From: Dromaius novaehollandiae
Lineage: Eukaryota > Chordata > Aves > Casuariiformes > Dromaiidae
Length of the DNA: 64,000 nucleotides
Direction of reading: 5' to 3'
NCBI RefSeq assembly: GCF_036370855.1
Contig: NC_088105.1
Coordinates: 7,755,619 to 7,819,618 of the forward strand
Shown: positions 1 to 14,320 of the stretch, piece after piece
How the letters are laid out: each line of letters opens with the position of its first letter
How positions within the stretch are numbered: position 1 is the stretch's first letter
Notes under the pieces: generated by a model
Told to the model about the DNA's origin: nothing
Databases searched by the model: none
What the model saw: only the letters and a program-made list of their open reading frames with translations
Translations under genes and position numbers: made by a program

Positions 1-3000
1 GTAATCCTTTCTCCTGCAAATCATTTTATTGACGTCAGTAACACTCCTCCTTTGAGGACGGATTACTTACCAAGGGCTTGCAAGATTAGGTCCAAACATT
101 ATTCCACAAAGTCTTTGCATGTCTCCAAGATTATCTTAATTATTTTGCCCTTTGTAAAGTACTCATTCAACTGAAATTTACTCTGATAAATTCAACTTCT
201 GAGTTTTCTCTTATCTTTCTAATGATTTTTAATTTTCTTGCAGTAATGCACACAGTGACCTGAGGTTTAATTCTGTAACATAAGGTAAACCTGTTGCTAG
301 AACGGCTTACACCAAACTCCTGACGTAGGACTGTTTTTATTTTACCATTACTAAGTATCAGAGTTTATATAGTCTCTCACTGAATTCAAACAAAGCCACT
401 GTATCTCCATTTCCCTTGAATTGCTTCATGTAAGAGTCCAGTGTCAAATTACTGCATCGTAAATGCAGAAATCTGGCCTTCAGAAGCCTTTAAGGCTGTT
501 AATATATGAATAACAAAAGGTCTCCTTTTCCCATATCCTTTCAATCATCCTACGCCCTTATGGAACAGAAAAGACCATTTCTATTGTAACTGCACCTAAC
601 ATTTCAGTAATGTATCATCATAATAAAGTCACATTAATACTTTCTCTGAATTTTGAGCCTTGATCCAATCTCACACTATTTTATTATGAATTATATAGCA
701 GTATATTTAGCAGCTCGCTACCAGAATATTAGCTCAGTGTATCATATGACTTTTATTATGCACAATGGAAAAGAGAAATAGCTCTTTTTTTAATTTAGAA
801 ATTCTCTTCTTTGACACTTGTTGAAATAGTGTTGGCCCTTAAAATTCGGTGGATTAAATTATTCATCTATCAGCATACCATCACACAGCAAATGATATTA
901 AAGTATTTACACTGCGGCACCTTGAACCCTCTCTCTTAAGCAACAAAAGGGAGCTGTTGGACGCCTTTTGCTCTGTCCTGCCATCTGGACCTGGGCATTA
1001 GACCTATGGACGCGTGCACGTTCAGTGCCTCTGTACGGTGTAGCCAAGTGCACACCTTTACCAGGAAATGGGAGGATTTTTAGGTCTCCTCCCCCTCCTG
1101 CTGTACCAGCATTCGCTCAGCTCCCCACTGCCAAGCTGAGGGTGCCGGAGAGAAACTGAGAGCTCATGTTAACGCAAAAGAGTCACTGTGCTCCCAGAGC
1201 CCGTTTTAAAGCACGGAACTGAGAGCTTCTCTGATGGATCCTCCAGACTGTATCTCACACGGCCTCACAAACAGAGAAAGCAGCAGAAGATGGGTTTTTG
1301 TGGTCTGTTTTGTTTTAAACTTGATACAAAGAGAAAAGCACTCACTAGCATCTCTTACCAAGTCATTCGCTGATCTCCATTGCTCTCCATGGCTACATGA
1401 GAAAAGGTGTTGACCAAGCTCAAGCGAGACACTCCACAGCTCTCTGCTTTCCAGCATAGCATTGACGGCAGCTCTTCTACAGCAGAGGCTCGTGACAGAG
1501 AGAAACTTAGATCAAACCATCAAATAATGATTTGGACCCCAGATTTGCAGTGGGAAATAATCTCAGTCATTACTCCAAACCTAACGCTATTTCTAAACAT
1601 AATACACTGAGCCTCAGGAAAATATCACTATTTTTGGAGTATTAAGCTGAAGAGCATTCAGACTCCAGATATTTATAGCATTCATTTTGAAGGGATAGAA
1701 TTTGTATTGGGGTTTCGAGTATGACCCCGTCTATCAATGAAGAAAAAACAGGAAAAAACACACAAGAAAAAAAACAGAAAAAAATCGGTAGACCCTTAAG
1801 ATACAGCTTTTAGAACTATACAGAATTTAAAATAAACATTTAGATCAGGACAGAGCATCAGACCATCAGAACAATTCCCTCATGCTAAAAAAAAGGGAAA
1901 AAAAAAGGTCTTTTTCAGTGGATAGGGAGAAATCAAAGATTCCTACAGGAAAAATTTAAATCTTCCCTTGGAAAAAAAAAAAGTCATTTCTGTAGATGTT
2001 TATCTAAAGGTTTTATTGACATTATCTTATTCCTCTCTTTCCTTTTTGTCCCACATGGAGGAAGATAATGCTGAGACTTCTTTTCTTTTTAAAATCTAAT
2101 CTCAGCCTGAATCAGAAAGCAAAAAACATTAAAACCATCATCTGAAAAATGTTATTTCTGAAAAACAAAGCCATTTTCCTAGGACTGGAATCCCTTGTGC
2201 CAGCCAGCTGTAGTATCACCAATTTGTCTGATCTTAGAATTTAGCATCAATATTTTTCAGTATTCATATGCCAATAATTTCTCTAAGAGTAGTTGAACAC
2301 AGTAGTGAGAGCAAGTGCCAAAAACATCTGCACTGTTAGCAGGGCCAATATTTCAAGCGTCCTCACAAACCTCACATTTCCAAAGAGCAACACTGCAAAG
2401 GTTATAGTTATCTTGTTTCTGCACTCATTAGGGCTTGAGGGTTTTGGCGGGGAGGGGGAGATGAGAGGCAGAATGAGGGGTAAAGAGACTTTCCTTTCAA
2501 TAACCAACAATTTTGCAGCGTGAATTGCAAAGAGATCAGAAGACAGGAGCTCAAGGGGAGCACAAACGCCATCCCCATGACGGTGAGGCAGCCCAGACCA
2601 CAGTGCCATACCTCTCTCGTCCCACGGAAAGTCCTTCTTCCCAGTCCTATTCCTTAGCAATGCTCCACAGAAGTTTGGTACTCCCTCACTTTTAGCATAT
2701 GTTATTTACAAAGCAGAAATGAATATCCAGGAAACTTCATGGGAAACTATTTCTACAGAAGCAATGAACCCCACTGCACTTGCGGGTTTCTGCTGGAGTT
2801 AACGTCTTTCATTTCAGATTCAGATCCTCTTTGCTAAGTAGAAAGATATGCACACAAACCTGCCCAAGAGCATGAAGGATTAAGTAACAACAAGGCATTT
2901 AACACCTTTCTTTGAGGAATCTCCATTTAGAAGAAACGGAAGTGGCACAGAAACACTGCTAAAATGAGTTTCTCAATTATAAAAGGCTCCACAAATACAG

Positions 3001-6000
3001 CACGGGATCTCAGCCTCAGCACTTGCAGGAACAAAGCCATTCCCAATGAAGAGCGCTTTCTCCTATCAGCCGAGTTGTCTTGCCTGCGGAGTTTCAGGTT
3101 TTCTTGTTGTCCTTGAGCCAAATGCATATAGGGCCACTTTTTGATCTTCAGGAGTGACTTCTGGTATACTGTTGGTACACAATAGCAAGCAATGTAAATA
3201 CTGGCTAACGTCATAGGAGGAAAAAAGCAGTAAGGCTTAATCCTTGCACATGCAACTAAACGCACTGACTTCTCTATTAAAAATGTACATAGATAGAATG
3301 GAGTATTTCCTACAATCTGTGTCAGGTAACACTTCGTATGTATCAAGTGATGCCTCCTTAAGACTAACACTGATCAGATACAGGGGTTTTGCACTGTAAC
3401 AGCTCAACAAAGAAAACAGAAATGGAGTCCAGCTGGGATCCATGGCTAGACAATACAGAAATGCCTGGATCTGGATCTCCATAAAAATGAGTCACTTTCT
3501 AAACACAGACTAGAAGCTAGATCAGTTTTGTGTACCTACAACCTACTCATTTAAGACCGATGTGCAGTCAGATACATGGTTTGACATTAAAGCTAAAATG
3601 AAGGTGCATAGGTGACTGCTGAAAATGGAGGATTTTTTAATGGGCTTAGGAAAAAAAGATCCCTTCTTACATAGAAAGCATCAGGAAAAATCATAAGGCA
3701 CTTTGTGGGCAGATGATGCCTAATAGCTGCAGAATTGTGAAACAAGTGTCTCTGATGAGGCTCGGATTCACTGCATGCTTTTGAATACATTTCTGCCAAG
3801 AAGCATACAGCACTAGTATCACCATCTTCCCCTGGAGCTTTTCATTATAGAAAACAGGCTGAAAGCAAGAGCTGGAGTCCTTCCAGTGAGGCTACTAAAA
3901 GGATGAGAGCTGCTGCAAAGCATCCCATTGCGCCTACTTCCCAGGAAACTTCTCTTGGATTTTGCTCATTCGCCCACCTCTTGGGGAAAAAAAAAAGAAT
4001 GAGAATAAGCAGTTCCCATCATTCCCATCTTCTTCAAGGGTGGGTATTAGTGACGAGAGCAAAAGTCATGGCTTCGACTTGCACAAGCCACTGTGAACCC
4101 TAAGATGAACAGTCTTCTCCGCAATTTGTGTAGTGTCAGAAAGAGTCTGTGAAAGAGTCAAGAAAAATATTATTATTCTATTATTCATTTGATTTCACTT
4201 TCTGTTCATTATTTTCAGTTTTAAAAGCTGCAATTCTGCTCCAAATGGCAATGATCCATATGTAAAGGAGAGGAAAAAATAAAACAGAAGACATATATGG
4301 AAAAACACTTCCTAGCACAACTGGATAAGTACCTCTTTCATCAATATACAGGTTAAGGAGTAGTACTGAGCTTTTATGGTTTAAAACAATATTTTGGTGG
4401 CATCTTTGGGACTCAAGAAGCAGTATAGCAGGTTCACCATACATTTAGGGATACTCATATACACAGAGGAGTACAGCTTGAGCACACAGGCAGATGTTTT
4501 AGTGAGCTTTTGTTGTTTTGCATGAGTCACTTGTTTGTCACCTTTACCATACGAACCAATGACCCCATATATCAAAGTCTCTAATGTTTACTTTGGTTTT
4601 AGTAGTTGGTTAAGTCAAAAGATCTATTCCAGTCACCAGGCACTCTTGCAAATTATTAACATTGCAATCCATAATAAAATAAATCGTCAACCACAAAATA
4701 ACAAGATCTTACCACAACAAAAACAATCGTTCAGTAAATACCCTAGCAATAAACATGAAAATACTTAAATGCAAGTTCCTTGCATTTCCTGTTAGGGGAA
4801 TGATCCAAAATAAAAAGGTTTCTCAAAGATCATCAGTAGTCCATTCTCTAGCCCACGTTTTCCCAAGCTTGAATTTCTCTCAAAATTGCAAACAGCTGCT
4901 TTGCAGGGGTAGAGGGGGTAGGAGAAGAGAAGAGTAGGACAAATCTCCCAAAATCTGTGATGTTTATACCACTTCAGGTAAATATAATTTATGGAAAATT
5001 GAGGGAGGAAGGGAAAGAACGCTGTGATCAATAATATTTGAATGCGGTTAAAAATGGTTCAGAGAAGCTGGTCAGACTATTTTCCTGGACTTGTGCTTCA
5101 GCTGAACTATTATAATTTCTTTACAAACACAGCACGGTTTAAATCAGTGGAGTAAGCCCATGAGAGACTGCATTGCACTATTCTAAAGGAAAGCATCAGA
5201 CTGAAAAATATCTTCCTTCTGGGAACACCACTTATTTATATCAATATAACAAACAAAACATTGCTTTGAGTAAAAGCCTTCTCTGTATTATGAGAATAAT
5301 AAATTAGGGCTGTGTGTTTGGAATTCTAGTTTTATTTAGGTCACTGAAATAAATCTGCAAACATTTCATTTGTGTGAACCCAGACTATTTATTCCTTCTC
5401 TGAGTACCTTAATGCAACAAAACATGGAACTCCCCACATGCTTATGTTTCTTTGCATTTCCCTTTCATAGATAGAAAAGGGTCCGAGTTACCAGCTGGAG
5501 AACAAGATCTGAACTCCCGCAAAGAGCATGAGTGCCCAGTGCAGGGCTTTCGATGCCAGCCTCCCTCACATTATCAAGCTCACTGTTGCCAGACAAATCC
5601 CAAGAAGTTAAGATAAGGATCCAACTACAGTCAGTGGTAGTTTTGATATCAAACTCGGATGTCCTTGAATTATGTCCAAGTCTTTCCTCCTTTTAAGATA
5701 AAGGCAGCAGGCTTTTACAATGAGATTTTTCAAGTGTCTGTGCTCATAGTAGGTGCACAAATAGCACCACAGGAGTATCACTGCAGGAGTGCAACTTCCA
5801 GGCTCAGGCTTAATTTTCAGTTTCAAGGACTGTGAGTCCATGTGGGCCCCATAATTCTTCACTCCTGTTTTGCAAAAAAATACACTTCTAGCACAGCCAC
5901 TTCTACACTGAGTATTCAACCTGTGGACAAGACAGTTCGGGATCATCAGTGCCTGGATACAAACCCAACTGCTGTCAGCTGTCTGTGCCTCATCTTCACT

Positions 6001-9000
6001 CTAGTCACCAGGCTAGTGTTCATTATCAGCATCGATTCAGGCACAGAGCCAGCAAGTATGAAATAGTAGGTGAAGAGAATGAACTGGAGTTTAGGCCAGC
6101 TGAACACAAGCCTGTCATGGCAGCATACCTTACAAACACAGAAGAAATGGATACCGAAGGGAGTTACTTTCTTTTGCTGAGCCATTGGCTATCAGGAAGT
6201 ATCCATTGCCATGTTTCCTAACTCTGCTACCAGGCTTTGTCTAAGAGAAGCAAATAGCAAAGAATACCTTTTAAAAGGTGGTGTTAACATTGACCTGCTG
6301 TGTCTAGTTTATTTTCGTATTAGATAAAAGCAGCATGCTAGAAGTCCCATTTGCAAATTAGAAGGTCTCCATCATAATCCTCAGTTTGCTCTAGATTTGT
6401 ACATATTCAGTAAAAACACAAATTGTATTTATTTTTACAACAGTGCATTTCCTCTCCAAAAAAGTTCTCTGGGCTATTTTTCTTCATGTATATTGATATA
6501 TTTAAGACTGAATGCCCTGTGTCTTTCTGCCTTACCTGGCTTGTACACGTAGCCTAATAATGTATCGTGCCTTCGACAAAAGTGTATTTTTTTTTCCAAC
6601 TGCAGTCTTAGTGACCTCCTTTGGAGCAAAGTACAATCAAGGCTTAGTTTACATATTGCTAGGTCGCTCTAGAACAAGATCAGTGAGCCATGGCCGTGTT
6701 TCACATGAAACTGAGCCAATATTGTATGCTGCCAACAGCTGATCATATTCAAAAACATCCTAAGCATGCATGGTAACTACCTTTTCTAGCTGAGCCCGGC
6801 CCAGTCCCCCTCCGGACAGGCAATGACTGCTGTAAGTAGATCTAGCTGTGTCTCATGATTTTGTCTGGATCCAGGCTGAATCTAACTAGCTCACAGATCT
6901 AACGCATGCCTGAGCACAGATTTCTTGTCCAAGAACTTTCCACAGATGCACGTGCATCTACAGTCAAGTCCAGTTCCCAAAAAACAGGATCTCAAATATC
7001 TATACTGTAAAGTTATGCGCACACAGCCCTCCAGAATGCCACTTAGGTCCCTTAGGCATTTGGCAGCCGACAGCATATTTAATCCCAGAGGGAACTACCA
7101 AAGCCTAATGTCTTCCACCTTGACTGTCCTTTCACTGAGAAAACGTGCTCACAGCAGACATTCAACTCATGGACATGCGATGCATGTGACATTGTTGGCG
7201 GAGAGCGATCCTGACTTCCTACCATCCTGATATTTAGGATATACTAAGCAAAGGCAGTTAGGCTGTTGCACGGAATAAAAGGAAACAAGGCAGAGGACAG
7301 GGCAGGCAGCAGTGATACCCAACGTTGTATCCCAGGCAGGGAGCAAGAGGAGTTTCCACAACACTTGGAATTTGCTCCCTTTGGCAGCCTCAGAGCCAGA
7401 ACCGAGGAGCCTCGAGGGCACAGTGTGCACAGCAGAGCACACTGCTTCACCCTTTGGTGGTTGTATTCTGTGGAAAAAGAAAGAGGCTAGGCATACCAAA
7501 ACCATATAGTAAGAGCTGATCAAAACACCTACATATTATAGAAAGAAGTGTTAAGACAAGCAATACAAGCAGAAGCAGACAGATCTACATGAAGACAAGG
7601 GAAAACATGAGCAGACTTCTCAAAGCAAATCAAAAGTCTGCTCTTTCTGCAGCTATGAGATTATCCCATAGCCGTACCTGGACATTTACAATACTTGTCA
7701 TGAATGCAGACTGAGCAGAAGTGTTTTATTCTGCTTATTAGAAGAATTTCCCCAGCACACTAGCAGGTTTGTTTTGTAAGAGTTTATACAAGGCTATTCT
7801 CTACAGCTAACTAGCCAGATCTATGAACACCTTGCACTTCATGTCTTTAGCCAGCTACTTGCAAAGCATACTGGGCAATCTGATGAATGGCAAATATCCA
7901 GAGTACTAAATAAAAACCGGATCTATTTCAACACTAATGGAGCTGTTACCTACCACCACTTGTTTTGTATACAATAGATAAACAGCACCAGTAGTTGTGT
8001 GGCGTTACTATGGGAATGGGCTATTTCTGGTACCATTCTCAAGGCTGCACAGAGTGTTCCAGCAGCTTCACACTTAACCTACCTCCTTGTGCTAACATTG
8101 TGTCGAAGTTTTTAATCACCTGAAATATTTGTTTTAACGACCCATAACTTGAGGTCAACCTTGCCACAAAATAAGCAAGTTCGTAAAGCTACTGGGAAAC
8201 AGATCATGCAAGTGCAGAGACGGGAATTTCTATTTTACCTAGTTGAAGGTCGTGCTGGCTGGCTTCCAGAGAGCAATGGTTGCATCTTGTTTACGTGAAG
8301 CTGAGCAGATAACCCACTCCTCCCACGAACATTTTAAAGTCTGCTATCATGAGGGCTACCTGCCTGGGGGAAACCGGAGCCGGGCAGGCAGAAACCTGTC
8401 ATCCAGAAAGGTCATGTCACTGTCGTCAGGATGACAGCAGAGACCTGCCCTTTCTACTTCTGCCTGGTTTTCAGCTTCAAAAGGGAGGGATAGCACTCTC
8501 AGGAGTGGACCTGGCACTTTCAAAATTCCCAAGCCCTCATATTTTCTTTTAAATATTTACAGCAGAACAGGAAACAGCACAAATTTTGGTCACTTTGCCC
8601 CAGCAGCGTGCAGAACCACTGTGCAGTTACAACATCCGTGCAATCTTTGACTCACTCCCATCCAGACTATGGAACAGCTTTACATTTCCTAGCTCTGTGC
8701 AGCACTTTCTATGAAGAGCTGGGCTAAACCATTCACTTATTTTATACAGAACACCGGATGGGGCCCTTCCAATAAAATACAATATAAGTTGTTCCTTGCA
8801 GAGATATGGGCTGTTCACCTGAGCTTGCTAACAGGATTTGAGCCGCAGCATGATAAGCAAAGAAGCCACTGTCTGCAGTATCCAAAGCTGGACCCAGCTC
8901 TCTAGTGAAGGTCTTACCAAGGCTTGGTAGAGCAGACAGATTACTACACATTTTTTTCCTCAAATAACCCTTTCCATTTCACACTCTAGTACAATATTTA

Positions 9001-9769
9001 CTTTTTTCTTAGCAGTACAGAATTGCTGATTAACATCCAGTTTGCATTCCTTGTGCTGTCCTCAATGCCTCTGCTGCAGAACAGCTTCCTCAGTGGATGC
9101 GGTCAAACTAAATGATGTATTGTCAACCAGCTAAAAGTTGAGAGTCTAAGTCAGAAATCCTCCTTGTCTCCACTTTTCCAGGGGAAGGCCAAGTGACACG
9201 GATAGTTGTAACAGTTTGCAGAGTTGACAAAAATTGTTGCCTTCTGGATAACTGCGGGCAGAAGGCGTTTGCTATTTTACAGAAGTGGATTCATCATTGC
9301 TGCACGGAGCCGATTTGCCAGAAATGAAGATGTTGCTCAAAAAGATAAATGCAAAAAAACCCCACCAAAATGCACACTCATAGCATTTTCCCCATGTCTG
9401 ACATTTCCTATAACAGTTACATAAAACTGACTAATCCTGGCCTTTTTTGAATCAAAGCAACACCTTGCTTGCCAAGGAACTTGATTCAATCAGTGTGACA
9501 TCTCACCGCAGCTGACCACCTCCCCCCCCTTTCATTCAGGAAGACCTTTGAACAGCTTGTCTCTCCTTTGATCCTTAAGCTCTAAGTCTTGGCAAAACAG
9601 CTGCATCACCAGGGTCAAGCAAGGTAATCTGAATCTTTAGATCTATTACCTTGCTGTTGTTCCAAAGAGCATTGTTTTAGAAGCTCCTTATGAGGCATCG
9701 CACTGCCCTGGCTGACTGATTTCCTTCCTTTGTCAAGTCCTTACGCCCAAAAGGGAATGCACATGGTTA

Positions 9770-9835
9770 TTTACTTTATTTTTTCTTTTATTTCTATTTT
9801 TCTTTCTTCTTTCTCTTCCTTCCTTACACACACAT
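9770..9835. repeat. Pyrimidine-rich low-complexity tract
   Basis: About 65 bases made almost only of T and C, in TTTC, TTCC and CTTT units. This is simple-sequence DNA. The nearby 88-codon open frame reads through it and is explained by the lack of stops in a pyrimidine tract. Confidence 0.7.
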
Positions 9836-11776
9836 CCCTCCAGTCTCCAACACTTATCTTACCAACTACAGCTAATAAGCCCAGTACATTAAACATTCAA
9901 TTATTCAGCCTTACATACCATGAGCCACAGAAAGCAAGCATCCCCTTTCCAGTGATGTCAAAAATCAATGCTTTAAAAGTCCACCGGCATTTCTAGCAAA
10001 TCCTATAATCCCATTAAAGATACTGTTCAGTTGGAACCAGGCAAACATGCAAAAACAGCACAGCATGCACCCCCTCTGAATGCCAGACCGTCACTCAGCA
10101 TCGTTCCTGCCTACAACCTATATACATCAAGGACACTTGTGAAACATGACCACACAGGAGACTGATCCTATACCTACCTATAGAAAGTTGAGATGTACAG
10201 CATAAGCATTGCCACAGTGCCTTATTACTCTGCTCCATCCTTTTTCAGCTAAAAGAGCAATTCAGCTGCTGTCAGCTCTAGGAGACTAATAATTTGTCAG
10301 TGGGAAGACTAAGCAGAGCGCTAATAGTGTGGGAGAAGGAAGGCTGGAATAAAGGCAGCTTTCTAGTAATCCACTGTTGAGCTCCACTGGCCTAACATCT
10401 AAGTCATGCTAAGTCACTAGTGACTCAGGAGATGTAAAAATAAACCAAAGGATCCATATGGATTTGAACTCTATCCAGTTTCTACGGTGGAGGAAAAGAT
10501 ATGCACAGAAGGCTTCTCAGGGTTCTCCAGCTGAAAGTTTTCTATAGAAAAACAAGCTTCCAGACATCTGCTAAGTTTTGCATCAAATAAGATTTTAGCA
10601 AAAACTTAAAGACTTGCAGATTTTGGCTTAAGTCTTTTTGCCCTAAGGTATTAAAGTGTCAGTTTGCAACTTCTTCACCTCCATTTCCAAAATCCCTTTT
10701 CCAACTTTTTTTTTTTTAATCTGGAAATGTCACGACACTAAAAGGAAAACAAGAGACTTCATCATCTTGCAATCCACAGCAAAAAGAGGCAGCGGGAAGG
10801 CAGGGAAGACTGTAGGAAAGTGAATAAAAAAATTCAGAGGTGAATTTGGAAAATGAACATATCCAATTCACTTTCAAACAGCTGTTTTATCATAAAAATT
10901 CTAACAGGAGAGTCCAAGTTTCCACCAAGAATTCTCCATTCATATCTCTTCAGAAGAAAATTGACTTTTAGTGACCTGTAGCCACAAACTGTAAAGCCTC
11001 AAAAGACTGTTACTATCCTCTCAACTCACTAAACACATTAGTCTCCTAGTTTACTCTGAATTAGTTCTCAACATATGTCAACAAGTATTTGAGGTAAAAG
11101 TTCAAATTTGTTTTTCTGTAAGAGTCCAAATTCTGAGTCCCTGCTTTACACAATCTTAAATCAACAGAAAAACAAACAGAAGCACCGTTAACTTTCTTCA
11201 CCTTTTTCTGTTACAAGAAACCATGCCACACAGCATACAGAAATTGATCCAGGAGAGTCATCCAATTCCATCATTTCAACTGAAGAAAGTTAGTGGCATT
11301 GGCTCAGACAGCACCTGTTGAAAAGAACTAAAGGAGAGGTGGGAGAGCAGTTTAGAAGCACAGATCAGCTACATTTTATAACAAATTCTTCTCCAAGTCT
11401 TTCTTTTCTATTTAAGTCTTTATATGTTGGATCCTATTTTTATGATGTTATTTTGGAACAGACTTTTAAAAAAAAAACTAAAAACAGAAGCTGGTCTAGG
11501 TCTTAGAAACAAGGACAAGGCATCAATAAAAATAAAGCAAGTCTAGGATGGTCATAAGGCAGCAGCTCACCTTCAACCAGGCCAGCAAGACCTTGTCAGT
11601 GGGATTAAGTGGTGAACTGCTGCCAGCAGCTCCACTGCCTCAGCAGTAACCATTACATCAGCTTGTGACATTTTCGCTAATTTACCGTTAAACAAACAGG
11701 TGATCTGATGTTAGCAACAATTAAAGCTATTTTCCAGAGACATGCTTTTGAGTGTGAAAGCCAATCTGCTGACCCG

Positions 11777-11915
11777 GATATATGTGTGCATATGTACACA
11801 CATACCAGCTTTGTGTGTATGTGTATACAGCATATATGCAGGATTTATACACAGAGCCTGTATATATACACAAATTCTTTTACATAAAAACATTATATAT
11901 ATATAAAATCTTTGT
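11777..11915. repeat. Interrupted TA/CA/TG microsatellite cluster
   Basis: Alternating purine-pyrimidine units (TATATG, TGTGTG, CACACA, TATATA) recur over about 140 bases with interruptions. The tract ends in a clean TA run near 11,894-11,904. It is a degenerate dinucleotide repeat. The minus-strand open frame across it, rich in Y, I, C, V and H, is a by-product of the repeat. Confidence 0.75.
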
Positions 11916-13339
11916 ATAACTCTCATATATAAAGCAGTCTTAGCACACTCCTACTTAGGTGAAGATTCAACTGCAACAGACATGTTTTTGATAGACATGT
12001 TAAGTATTTAATAATAAACAGAACGGATGTTCTGGTGAGTACATCTGGATTTCCATTGGGACACAGTCCTTGTGCATGGTGTACAGAAGATACCTTCCTC
12101 TGCACTGAAAGTAAACTACTTCACACATGATTAATTGAGTATCCACATGATAAGTCAGTTGACTCACTTCAGAGCAACTTTCCCATCTGGGCAAGTCCTA
12201 AGTTTCAATCTGCTCGGTCTTCCTTACAGGGGTAGTTTTAATGGAGTTTCAAAAGATAACCAGCATCTCTTAATTTTGCTAGAGCAATTTTCCCTTTTAA
12301 TTTGATGAATCCACTTTCTAAGCATGACAGTTTCTACTTCCTAATCTGCGTTGCCTTGGAAACAGGCAAAGATTAACTTTCTTAGCCAGGCCATTGATTT
12401 CCTCTCCCTTACATATTTATGATTTATTTTAAGCATAGTTGCAAGAGTTACGGTCCAATGAAACCAAGAGCATACTTTAACATCATCAGGATAGTTGATA
12501 TCAATAGGTGCTAGTGACTTGAATCTCCCATTCCTACACATCATCCGTGTTTGAAATCCAGAAAAGACCAACATACGCATCCAAAGCTTCAGAAATCAAT
12601 TTTGGGAAAGATCGCCTCAGGCAATTTAACTGCTTCATCCAGCAAGCACATTTTTCCCATTGACACTTAACTTATCAAGTCCTGCTTTTTTGCACTACCT
12701 CTTCCTTCTTGTTAATAACCTATGAACATACATAATTGGAAGACCTCCTCCCCTCCTTTAATCTTGGTATAAAATAACTCTAGATTCACACTGGTTTGTC
12801 TCCAAACTGAATACTGAATCTGACCTAGCCCATGAAATGAATTTGTGGATGACACTGACTATATTTCTGTTAGCAACAGAGAGTGAAAGACCTGGAAAAA
12901 GTCAAAAATCTAATTTCTTAAATAGTTGCAAGCAAAAGCTTTTACATCACCAGTTCAGTAAGCATGACTGAGCAACAACCTCAGACTCCTTCCACAAGGT
13001 TGAGGTTTCAGAAACCACGTCAATTTGCCTAAAACAGATTTGCCAGTTGTCTGTTCAGTATGGAAGGCTACAGAGGTAAAAACTTACTGAAGGAGATGAG
13101 CATCTACCTCAGGTCCCCATAAGCCAGTACAAACAGGATCAGAATTTGTACCTCAGCCCTAGAATGTCCAATGCCCTTTAAATCAATAGAGTTAACCAAA
13201 AATTTGCACTGGAGCCAAATCTGTCCCCAAAATAGTGTCTTTAGTTTAATGGGTAATATTTAGATTTGTAATGGTGAATCACAAAATCCATTTATTAGAG
13301 ATCCAAATTAAAACCTTTATTTTCAGATCTAGTCCTTAG

Positions 13340-13510
13340 TTGTTAGGGAAACAGCTGAGATGTAGATGCCTGTAGGGCTCCAGCCTGCACCAGGAACACG
13401 AAGGCAAAATACGAATGCATTGCTATTGACTTAGGGCGAGTGGCAGACAAACAAGCATTTACATCAAGAACTTGATGTAACCTATGTCTGATAAGGGACA
13501 CACTAGAGAA
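13340..13510. repeat. Ancient interspersed repeat, copy A
   Basis: This segment aligns by eye with a second segment about 0.8 kb downstream (14,180-14,320). Shared blocks occur in the same order: CCAGGAA, GCAAAATAC, TGCATT, CTATTGA, GTGGCA and AAGGGACACA. I judge identity to be roughly two thirds. Copy A also holds a perfect 10-bp inverted repeat (13,459-13,480). Both copies lie on the same strand and most resemble the old palindromic-core repeats common in sauropsid genomes. A family name cannot be assigned without a library search. Confidence 0.5.
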
Positions 13511-14179
13511 CTGGAAGAAACAGGCAAACACTTCTCCAAATCTAGCGTACAGTCCTATAAAACAGACTTCAAGCACAGCAATGTAGCTCAAAAAAGTCAA
13601 AGACTTTTTTAACCATTCAAGATGAGCAATGAGAAGCATTAATCCAAGCAAAGGCTTATCTACATTGCCCATTTTTAACGTAACTAGTGATAACTCTGCG
13701 GGAAATAAGTGATGGATATACCTATGTTCTTGCTTCCCGCACTGCAGATGTTCACTTCAAGAACATCTAGGCAGAGACACTAAAATAACCAAGCCAAATG
13801 AGAAGCTGCTTAACCTGTCACTAGGAAATACTGCACTCTAGATTTTTTTTTTTTTAAGATGGAATCTTAAAACACAATGCAAGACCATTAAATGAAAGGA
13901 AAAATTTCTCATTTTAAAAACTTATTTAAAACACCTCTATTTGTGTGGCACCTGCTTAATCTGCAGCCTTTTTGCCTTGTGTGCCATTACAGTTAAACAC
14001 TGGTTACATTTCTGGCAAATATGACTTTAATTGTCCAGACAAGTCTTCTGTGAATGGAATCTGATACTTTACTCTGTGGAATAATCTCACTATAGGATGA
14101 TGTTCACACACTGACCACACCACACTAGGTACAAAGTTGGCATGTACGCATCTCCCAGTATAGTTACTGACGTGACGTC

Positions 14180-14320
14180 CCCCAAGCTCCGCAATGCCCC
14201 AGGAAATACAAGCAAAATACCAGTGCATTCCTATTGATTTACAGACAGTAGTGGCAAACCGGCATCGACAACTAGAGCCAAATTTACCCTACATCTAGCA
14301 AGGGACACATGGGAAAAATA
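14180..14320. repeat. Ancient interspersed repeat, copy B
   Basis: This is the second member of the pair, with the same ordered blocks as copy A at 13.34-13.51 kb. It includes GCAAAATACCAGTGCATTCC, CTATTGATTTACAG and CAAGGGACACATGG. Similarity fades upstream of the CCAGGAA block. That suits two insertions of one family better than a recent local tandem duplication, although an old duplication is possible. Confidence 0.5.

Larger units (their letters stand above)
1..13240. other. Gene-free AT-rich flank, left part
   Basis: I see no exon, RNA gene or recognisable protein here. All open frames are short, overlap on both strands, and lack family motifs. The sequence is AT-rich and CpG-poor. Visible structure is limited to an A-rich tract around 1,735-1,795, a pyrimidine tract around 9,770-9,835, a run of eight C at about 9,524, a poly-T near 10,708, and a TA/CA microsatellite cluster at 11.78-11.92 kb. 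A decayed repeat could be hidden in this stretch, but none was recognised by eye. Confidence 0.6.

Noticed and set aside
2927-3370. 147-codon minus-strand frame
   Set aside because: Composition is random-looking, another minus-strand frame in a different phase overlaps it, and there are no splice sites or family motifs around it.
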